From NCBI GenBank assembly GCA_963746265.1, contig CAVVAM010000002.1, positions 248,001-312,000 on the forward strand: a stretch of 64,000 bases of DNA. The letters are read 5' to 3'. The position numbers and the translations under genes were made by a program. The stretch comes from Ilumatobacter sp963746265 (GTDB taxonomy: Bacteria > Actinomycetota > Acidimicrobiia > Acidimicrobiales > Ilumatobacteraceae). Below the pieces are notes generated by a model. The model ran no database searches. It was given only the letters and a program-made list of their open reading frames with translations, and was not told the DNA's origin. Each line of letters starts with the position of its first letter. The stretch's first letter is position 1. Shown here in pieces: positions 58,424-64,000 of this stretch.

Positions 58424-59395
58424 ATGTTCGACACCTCGAAGCTCGGCCCCCTGTACGAGGACTTCTCGGTGGGGGCGACGCTGCCTCCGTTGCCGGCCGT
58501 CACGCTCGCCGGCGCCGACAACGTGGTCTACCGGGCGATCACGGGTGACCAGCATGCGATGGCGGCGGACTCGGCCGCCTACCGAGCCGCTTCCGGGTCG
58601 TCGGGTGCGATCGTGAACCCGGCGCTGGTGCTCCAGTACTCGATCGGGCAGACGACGATGGCCACCCGCCAGGCGATCGCGAACCTCTACTACCGGTCGG
58701 TACGCGTCCTGCGTCCCGTCGAGGTCGGCCAGACGCTCCGCACGACGACGACCGTGCTCGGACTGAAGGACTCCGCTCCCAAGGGCGACCAGTTCCGCGG
58801 CAAGGTGTGGCTCGGCATCCGTTCGGAGACCGAGGACGGCCCGGTCGTCGCGTACGAGCGCTGCGCACTCGTACGCGGACGCGGCCCCGGCCAGCCCGGG
58901 CATGCCGACGACATCCCTGGTCCGTCCGATCCGACACCGCTCGACGAATTGGTCGACGCGGTACCGGCGTGGAGCCTCGACGGCATGATCGCCACCGACT
59001 GGCCCACCGGTGAGACCCGGACCGACCCGTTGCGCGATCACGTCGACATGGCCGCTCCCCTCGCCCGCATGACGTTCAACCAGGCCGCGGTCCATCGCGA
59101 CCACACGCAGACCCGTGACGGGCGCCGTCTGGTGTACGGCGGCCACGTGCAGGGTCTTGCCCAGGCGTCGCTGACGCGGATGCTTCCCGGGCTCGCAACA
59201 GTGCAGGGCTGGGACGGCTGCGATCACATCGGCCCGGCCTACGAAGGGGACCTGCTCGAGTTCCGGCACCGGCTCGCGGAGCGGCAGCCGGTCGGTTCCG
59301 GTCGGCTGATGCGGTTCGAGGTCACGGGCGCGACGGTCACCGACGACGGCCCGGTCGACATCCTCAGATGGACGCCGATCGTGTGGGGTGTCTGA
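58424..59395 (+). CDS. MaoC-like double hotdog protein (acyl-CoA hydratase type)
   Basis: A 323-residue protein with two hotdog halves. The first opens LYEDFSVGATLPPLPAVTLA and the second contains FNQAAVHRDHTQTRDGRRLVYG, whose H-R-D-H pattern resembles the MaoC/hydratase-2 active site. The family hydrates enoyl-CoA or related thioesters. ATG 58424 follows GGAG by 6 nt. It is divergent from panB. Confidence 0.8.
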   Translation: MFDTSKLGPLYEDFSVGATLPPLPAVTLAGADNVVYRAITGDQHAMAADSAAYRAASGSSGAIVNPALVLQYSIGQTTMATRQAIANLYYRSVRVLRPVEVGQTLRTTTTVLGLKDSAPKGDQFRGKVWLGIRSETEDGPVVAYERCALVRGRGPGQPGHADDIPGPSDPTPLDELVDAVPAWSLDGMIATDWPTGETRTDPLRDHVDMAAPLARMTFNQAAVHRDHTQTRDGRRLVYGGHVQGLAQASLTRMLPGLATVQGWDGCDHIGPAYEGDLLEFRHRLAERQPVGSGRLMRFEVTGATVTDDGPVDILRWTPIVWGV

Positions 59396-59400
59396 CCCTG

Positions 59401-59433
59401 CCCGCGACATCACGGAATCCTCGTGTTCGCGGG
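59401..59433 (+). terminator. hairpin after the MaoC-like gene
   Basis: CCCGCGA (59401-59407) pairs with TCGCGGG (59427-59433), and inner CACG/CGTG pairs extend the stem. There is no U tract, so intrinsic termination is uncertain. Confidence 0.4.
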
Positions 59434-59475
59434 AACCACCCGGCGACACGCCACGTCAAATCACCGTTGAGTTCG

Positions 59476-59481
59476 TAGGGT
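59476..59481 (+). promoter_or_regulatory. -10 box TAGGGT for the macroglobulin gene, with short leader
   Basis: Lies 26 nt before ATG 59508; the leader of about 20 nt contains GAGAGGAG. An in-frame ATG at 59484 is too close to the box to be used with it. Confidence 0.4.
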
Positions 59482-59507
59482 TGATGACCGAGAGGAGCGG
59501 TGGCGAA

Positions 59508-62500
59508 ATGTCAAGCGGGACGGTGAGACGACGGACTGCAGCGGTCGTCGTGTTGTCCGTCGCCCTGTCGGCGTGCTGGTTCGGTGGAGACGACGAGTCG
59601 CAGCCGCCGCCGGACACCACTGCCCCGTCCTCGTCCGGCGATTCGGCGGACGAACCGATCGTGAACGTGGAGGGAGCCGCCACGGGAGATCTCGACGCCG
59701 CCGCGCCGCTCGGCTTGCGACTGAGCGAAGGTGCACCGGCAGGCGAGATCGCCGAAGCGACGGTGATCGTCGACGGCACGCCCATCGCCCCCGCCGACGT
59801 CGATGCGATCTTCGATCGGTTGCCACCATGGGACGTTCCCGACACCGATCGAACGGAATTCGCGCGACCCCCGCAGACCCTCCCACCACCGCTGGTCGCC
59901 GAGACGATCGAGACCGCGTTCCCACCCGCCCCGATCGACGGCGAGCCCGACCCATCCGCCGGCGGGCCGCTCGACGTGGTCAGATTCCAACCGGAGGGCG
60001 AGGTCGACGTCGCGCCGTTCGTGAGCGTCACCTTCGACCAGCCGATGGTGCCCCTGACCACGCTGGACCAGCTCGGCAGCGCCGACGTGCCGGTCGAGAT
60101 CACGCCGTCGATCGATGGTCGTTGGCGCTGGATCGGAACGCGCACGCTGCGATTCGAGGTCGAGCCGGACGAGCTCGACCGGTTGCCGGCTGCGACCGAA
60201 TACGTCGTCACCGTGCCGGCCGGGACCACGTCGGACGTGGGGGGCAGTCTCCCGCGTGAAGTCAGTTGGACGTTCTCGACGCCTCCGCCGTCGGTCACGC
60301 GGTTCGTCGGCGATGCGGAGACCACCTCGCTCACTCCGGTGTTCGTCGCCGTGTTCGACCAACGTGTCGACCCTGCCGCCGTACTCGCGACGACCACCCT
60401 CGACGCCGACGGCGTGGAGACCCCGCTGCGGCTCGCGACTCCCGACGAGATCGATGCCGACCAACACGCGAGAACCGCGCTGAGTGAGGCCCTCGACGGC
60501 CGCGCGGTCGCGTTCCGACCGGCCGGCGAGCTGCCACCCGACAGCCCGTTCACGGTCACGATCGGACCCGGCACGCCGTCGGCCGAGGGGCCGCGCACCA
60601 ATCAAGTGGCGGCGACGTACACGGGGCGGACGTTCGGCTCGCTCGAGCTCGTGCGGACGTCGTGCGATTCGGGGAGCGGCTGCGAACCGCGCACCCCGCT
60701 CGTGCTCGAGTTCAGCAACGCCCTCGACCCCGAGCGCTTCTCCGCCGATCTCATCGAGATCGACCCCGCGATTCCGAACCTCACGATCAACGTGTTCGGC
60801 AGCATCATCGAGCTCCAGGGCTCGACCGAGGGTCGCACGACCTACACGGTGCGTCTCGATGCCGAACTGGCCGACGTCTTCGGGCAGACGCTCGGCGAAC
60901 CCGCCTCGGTCGACTTCCGGGTCGGATCGGCGCGTCCGGCGCTCATCGGTCTGACACGTGAGTGGATCACCGTCGATCCGACCGCCGAGACGCAGCACGT
61001 CGGTGTCACGACGGTCAATCACGACTCGATCCGTGCCCGCGCCTGGGCCGTGTCACCCGCCGACCTCGATGCGTTCCGGGCCTACCAGGAGGCGATGTGG
61101 TCGAACGAGAACGCACCCGATCCCGAGTGGCCCCTCATCGTCGACGCGATCATCGACATCGACGCCGCCGAGGACGAGTACGTCGAGACGGCGATCGATC
61201 TCTCGTCGGCATTCGCGGAGGTCGGCTCCCAGCTCGTCGTCAGGATCGATCCCACGCGCGAGTTCTCCGAGAACGACGACGACTACTGGCGCAACCGTCC
61301 CACGATCGCCTGGGTGCAGTCGACGACGATCGGGATCGACGCGTTCTTCGACAACGAGCGGTTGGTCATCTGGACGACCGACCTCGAAACCGGCGAGCCG
61401 ATCGGGGGCCTTCCCGTCGAGCTGATCGGCGACGGGCGCATCGCCACCACCGACGAGGAAGGCCTCGCGGCACTCGACCTCGGTGAGGAGGGCGTGCTCG
61501 GCCTGTGGACCAACGCCGGCGACGGCACGTCGTTCCTCCCGGCACAGTGGTACGAAGGTTGGCAGGCCAGCACCCGGGCCGACGAGGGCAGGTGGTACGT
61601 CTTCGACGATCGCGGCGTCTACCGGCCCGGCGAGACCGTACGCATCACCGGATGGCTCCGCAACTTTGCCTGGTCGGCCGATGCCCAACTGGAGCTCTAC
61701 GGCGACGACGTGAGCGTGCGGTACACCGCCTGGGACGCGCAGGGGAACGAGCTCGCCACCGGCACGACCGACCTGAACGCGCTGGGCGGTTTCAACGTGA
61801 TGATCGACCTCCCCGAGGGGTCCAACCTGGGGCCGGCGTGGGTCGAGTTCCAGGCGGTCGGTCTGGACCCGAACGAGTTCGCTTCGACCAGCCACCCGTT
61901 CTCGATCCAGGAGTTCCGGCGACCGGAGTTCGAGGTCACCATCACGAACGAGTCGGCCGAACCGTTCTACGTCGCCCAACCGGCCACGGTTCGCGTCGAC
62001 GCCGAGTACTTCTCGGGCGGCCCACTCGCCGACACCGAAGTCGACTGGCTGGTCTCGAAGCGCGCCGCCACGTACCGCCCCCCGAACTGGGACGAGTACT
62101 CTTTCGGGCTGTGGACACCCTGGTGGTTCGACGGCGGTGACGTCGCCATCGAGCGCGCCGCCGAGGCAGCGTTCGACCCCTGTTTCGACTGCGGACCCGG
62201 CGGGGCAACCGAGTACGAGGAGTTCTCCGGCCGGACCGACCCCGGCGGCTCCCACTACCTGCAGATCGACTTTGACGGGGCCGATGTCGACCTGCCGACC
62301 GCCGTCACCGCCGAGGCCACCGTCTTCGACGTCAACCGGCAGGCGTGGTCGTCGCGGACGGACCTGCTCGTCCACTCGGCCGAGTACTACGTCGGCCTCC
62401 GGAGCGACCGGGCGTTCGTCCGCGAAGGCAGCCCGATCCGGATCGACGCGGTCGTGACCGACGTCGACGGCGGCACTGTGCCGGGCCGCAACGTCACGAT

Positions 62501-64000
62501 CACGGCAGGCCGGCTGGAGTGGGTGCTCAACGGCGGGGAGTGGTCCGAGCAGGTCGCCGATGAACTGACGTGCACGATCACCTCGACCGCCGACGCATCG
62601 GACGGGTCGATGCGATGCGGGTTCGCCGCCGAGGTCGGTGGCACGTACCGCATCACCGCGACCGTCACCGACGACGACGGACACTCGAACCGCACCGAAC
62701 TGACACAATGGGTCAGCGGCGGCGAGGGCCGGCCGACCCGCGACATCGAGCAGGGAACGGTCACGATCGTTCCCGACCGCGAGTCCTACGCGGTCGGCGA
62801 GACCGCCGAACTGCTGGTACAGGCCCCCTTCTCCCCGGCGAACGGCGTCGTCACGGTGTTGCGCGGCGGCATCGTGTCGACCGCACCCTTCGAGGCCGAA
62901 GACGGAAGCGCCGTCGTCGAGATCCCGATCGAGGAGGACTGGGTCCCCAACATCGAGGTCCAGGTCGACATGGTCGGCGCCGACGAACGTCTCGACGACG
63001 ACGGGAACCCCCAACCGGACGTCCCTCCTCGGCCGGCGTACGCGACCGGTCGAATCGGGCTCTCGATCCCGCCCCTCCGGCGAGCCCTCGACGTGGTGGC
63101 GACGCCGTCATCCGAGGCGGTCGAGCCGGGCAGCGACACGACGGTCACGGTCGAGGTGTCCGATGCCGACCGCAACCCGGTGAGCGGCGCCGACGTGGCG
63201 ATCGTGGTCGTCGACGAAGCCGTGCTGTCGCTGACGGGCTACGATCTCGCCGACCCGCTCGATGTGTTCTACGCCGACATCTGGTCGAACCTCAGCAGCG
63301 AGTACATGCGGTCCAGCATTCTGCTCGCCCGCGCCGACCAGGTCACCGCAGACAGCGAGGAACTCGGCCGCGCCACGGCCGACACGGGTGCCCCCGCCAC
63401 GTCGGACGCCGGCGGCGAGGACGGGGCGGCCGAGGAATCCGCGGACCTCTACGGGGACGACTCGGCTGCCGGGCCGGCGGCCGAACCGATCGACCTGCGG
63501 AGCGACTTCGACGCCCTCGCGGTCTATGCGCCATCGGAATCGACCGATGGCGAAGGCCAGGTCACCGTCGACGTCCCACTCCCCGACAACCTCACCCGCT
63601 ACCGCGTCATGGCGGTGGCGGTCGACGGCGCCACACGATTCGGCAAGGGCGAGTCGACGATCACGGCCCGCCTGCCCCTTCAGGCCCGCCCGTCGGCGCC
63701 TCGGTTCTTGAACTTCGGCGACGAGTTCGAACTCCCGATCGTTCTGCAGAACCAGACCGACGAGGCCCTCGAGGTCGACCTGGCGGTCCAGACCTCGAAT
63801 CTCGAGCTCACCGGGCCGGTCGGCCAGACGGTCACGGTGCCGGCCAACGACCGAATCGAGGTGAGGTTCCCGGCCGCGGCCGACGAGGCGGGAACCGCCC
63901 GGCTCCGGGTCGCCGCGGTGAGCGGCGGGTTCACCGATGCCACCGAGATCGCACTGCCCGTCTACACACCGTCGACCGCCGAGGCGTTCGCGACCTACGG
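59508..64000 (+). CDS. alpha-2-macroglobulin family lipoprotein, 3' end outside the window
   Basis: At least 1497 codons. A basic N terminus and hydrophobic segment end in lipobox LSAC with lipidated C23, followed by a Pro/Ser/Thr/Asp-rich linker. The rest is a chain of macroglobulin beta-sandwich (MG) domains; landmark blocks are the FVSVTFDQPMVPL-type MG1 and the DDRGVYRPGETVRITGWLR block that marks the YfaS/YfhM family. The C-terminal visible part (PRFLNFGDEFELPIVLQNQT) is the A2M domain entry. The thioester motif would lie beyond the window end. Such proteins trap proteases at the cell surface. Confidence 0.93.
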   Translation, partial: MSSGTVRRRTAAVVVLSVALSACWFGGDDESQPPPDTTAPSSSGDSADEPIVNVEGAATGDLDAAAPLGLRLSEGAPAGEIAEATVIVDGTPIAPADVDAIFDRLPPWDVPDTDRTEFARPPQTLPPPLVAETIETAFPPAPIDGEPDPSAGGPLDVVRFQPEGEVDVAPFVSVTFDQPMVPLTTLDQLGSADVPVEITPSIDGRWRWIGTRTLRFEVEPDELDRLPAATEYVVTVPAGTTSDVGGSLPREVSWTFSTPPPSVTRFVGDAETTSLTPVFVAVFDQRVDPAAVLATTTLDADGVETPLRLATPDEIDADQHARTALSEALDGRAVAFRPAGELPPDSPFTVTIGPGTPSAEGPRTNQVAATYTGRTFGSLELVRTSCDSGSGCEPRTPLVLEFSNALDPERFSADLIEIDPAIPNLTINVFGSIIELQGSTEGRTTYTVRLDAELADVFGQTLGEPASVDFRVGSARPALIGLTREWITVDPTAETQHVGVTTVNHDSIRARAWAVSPADLDAFRAYQEAMWSNENAPDPEWPLIVDAIIDIDAAEDEYVETAIDLSSAFAEVGSQLVVRIDPTREFSENDDDYWRNRPTIAWVQSTTIGIDAFFDNERLVIWTTDLETGEPIGGLPVELIGDGRIATTDEEGLAALDLGEEGVLGLWTNAGDGTSFLPAQWYEGWQASTRADEGRWYVFDDRGVYRPGETVRITGWLRNFAWSADAQLELYGDDVSVRYTAWDAQGNELATGTTDLNALGGFNVMIDLPEGSNLGPAWVEFQAVGLDPNEFASTSHPFSIQEFRRPEFEVTITNESAEPFYVAQPATVRVDAEYFSGGPLADTEVDWLVSKRAATYRPPNWDEYSFGLWTPWWFDGGDVAIERAAEAAFDPCFDCGPGGATEYEEFSGRTDPGGSHYLQIDFDGADVDLPTAVTAEATVFDVNRQAWSSRTDLLVHSAEYYVGLRSDRAFVREGSPIRIDAVVTDVDGGTVPGRNVTITAGRLEWVLNGGEWSEQVADELTCTITSTADASDGSMRCGFAAEVGGTYRITATVTDDDGHSNRTELTQWVSGGEGRPTRDIEQGTVTIVPDRESYAVGETAELLVQAPFSPANGVVTVLRGGIVSTAPFEAEDGSAVVEIPIEEDWVPNIEVQVDMVGADERLDDDGNPQPDVPPRPAYATGRIGLSIPPLRRALDVVATPSSEAVEPGSDTTVTVEVSDADRNPVSGADVAIVVVDEAVLSLTGYDLADPLDVFYADIWSNLSSEYMRSSILLARADQVTADSEELGRATADTGAPATSDAGGEDGAAEESADLYGDDSAAGPAAEPIDLRSDFDALAVYAPSESTDGEGQVTVDVPLPDNLTRYRVMAVAVDGATRFGKGESTITARLPLQARPSAPRFLNFGDEFELPIVLQNQTDEALEVDLAVQTSNLELTGPVGQTVTVPANDRIEVRFPAAADEAGTARLRVAAVSGGFTDATEIALPVYTPSTAEAFATY

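Noticed and set aside
61053..63014. A 653-codon minus-strand ORF inside the macroglobulin gene
   Set aside because: The plus frame has lipobox and MG-domain blocks throughout; the minus frame is a codon-bias shadow.
1..64000. tRNA, rRNA, CRISPR, insertion-sequence and prophage signals
   Set aside because: No cloverleaf, spaced repeat array, transposase or terminal inverted repeat was seen in the gaps, which are nearly all short; a tRNAscan/Infernal run would be decisive.

Overview
The window reads as a chromosomal segment of a high-G+C actinobacterium. Codons end mostly in G or C, genes are tightly packed on both strands, and several gene neighbourhoods are typical of Actinobacteria: ligA beside a MetE-like gene, mnmA and a cysteine desulfurase; a WecA-type transferase leading into the ATP synthase operon; and a SigR/SigH-type sigma factor followed by a zinc anti-sigma factor. 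The content would suit the class Acidimicrobiia (an Ilumatobacter-like organism), but that placement is inference. I see no phage, insertion sequence, CRISPR array, rRNA or tRNA gene.

Layout. 1-3.8 kb: 5' part of serA, then a GNAT acyltransferase paired with an o-succinylbenzoate synthase/N-acylamino-acid racemase, and an SCP2 lipid carrier. 3.8-8.3 kb: an SDR enzyme, a PASTA-domain membrane protein with a degenerate kinase domain, a membrane protein and an Asp/Glu racemase. 8.3-14.7 kb: ligA, a MetE-like protein, mnmA and a cysteine desulfurase. 14.7-19.9 kb: a methyltransferase, galT, a GT4 glycosyltransferase, enoyl-CoA hydratase, MeaB and a NifU-type Fe-S protein. 19.9-27.1 kb: a small membrane peptide, murA with Asp in place of the catalytic Cys, an MFS transporter, a three-gene operon with a J-domain protein, and an S9 peptidase. 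27.1-30.5 kb: two short Shine-Dalgarno-led ORFs, glpX, a nitrilase remnant, a macro-domain protein and an SDR. 31-42.5 kb: one long leftward run of rpiB, glyA, wecA, AtpZ-like, AtpI-like, atpB, atpE, b', b, a 35-codon ORF, atpH, atpA, a 36-codon ORF, atpG, atpD and atpC. 42.6-50 kb: a lipoprotein, nucleoside hydrolase, second S9 peptidase, TerB-like protein, ECF sigma/anti-sigma pair, fabH and two DUF202 proteins. 50-59.4 kb: hisC, CaiB-type CoA transferase, nitronate-monooxygenase-like enzyme, thioesterase, PP2C phosphatase, TetR regulator, trmB, an isopenicillin-N-synthase-like dioxygenase, panB and a MaoC-like protein. 59.5 kb to the end: the 5' part of a very large alpha-2-macroglobulin lipoprotein.

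Themes. Energy and central metabolism (ATP synthase, GlpX, RpiB, GlyA), cell envelope (MurA, WecA, glycosyltransferase, PASTA protein), acyl-CoA metabolism (SDR, SCP2, enoyl-CoA hydratase, MeaB, CaiB, thioesterase, MaoC-like) and sulfur/Fe-S delivery (desulfurase, MnmA, NifU) dominate. The strongest signal running through the whole window is promoter architecture: 24 genes have a TANNNT hexamer ending only 6-9 nt before the chosen start codon, the layout of leaderless mRNAs. I used it to settle several starts and to support a 51-codon gene. The most unusual individual items are the HGE pseudokinase motif, a 35-codon ORF coupled by ATGA overlaps between two ATP synthase genes, a 53-residue tail on the ATP synthase gamma subunit, a 12-bp inverted repeat over the glpX promoter and start codon, and a SigR-type promoter in front of the sigma gene.
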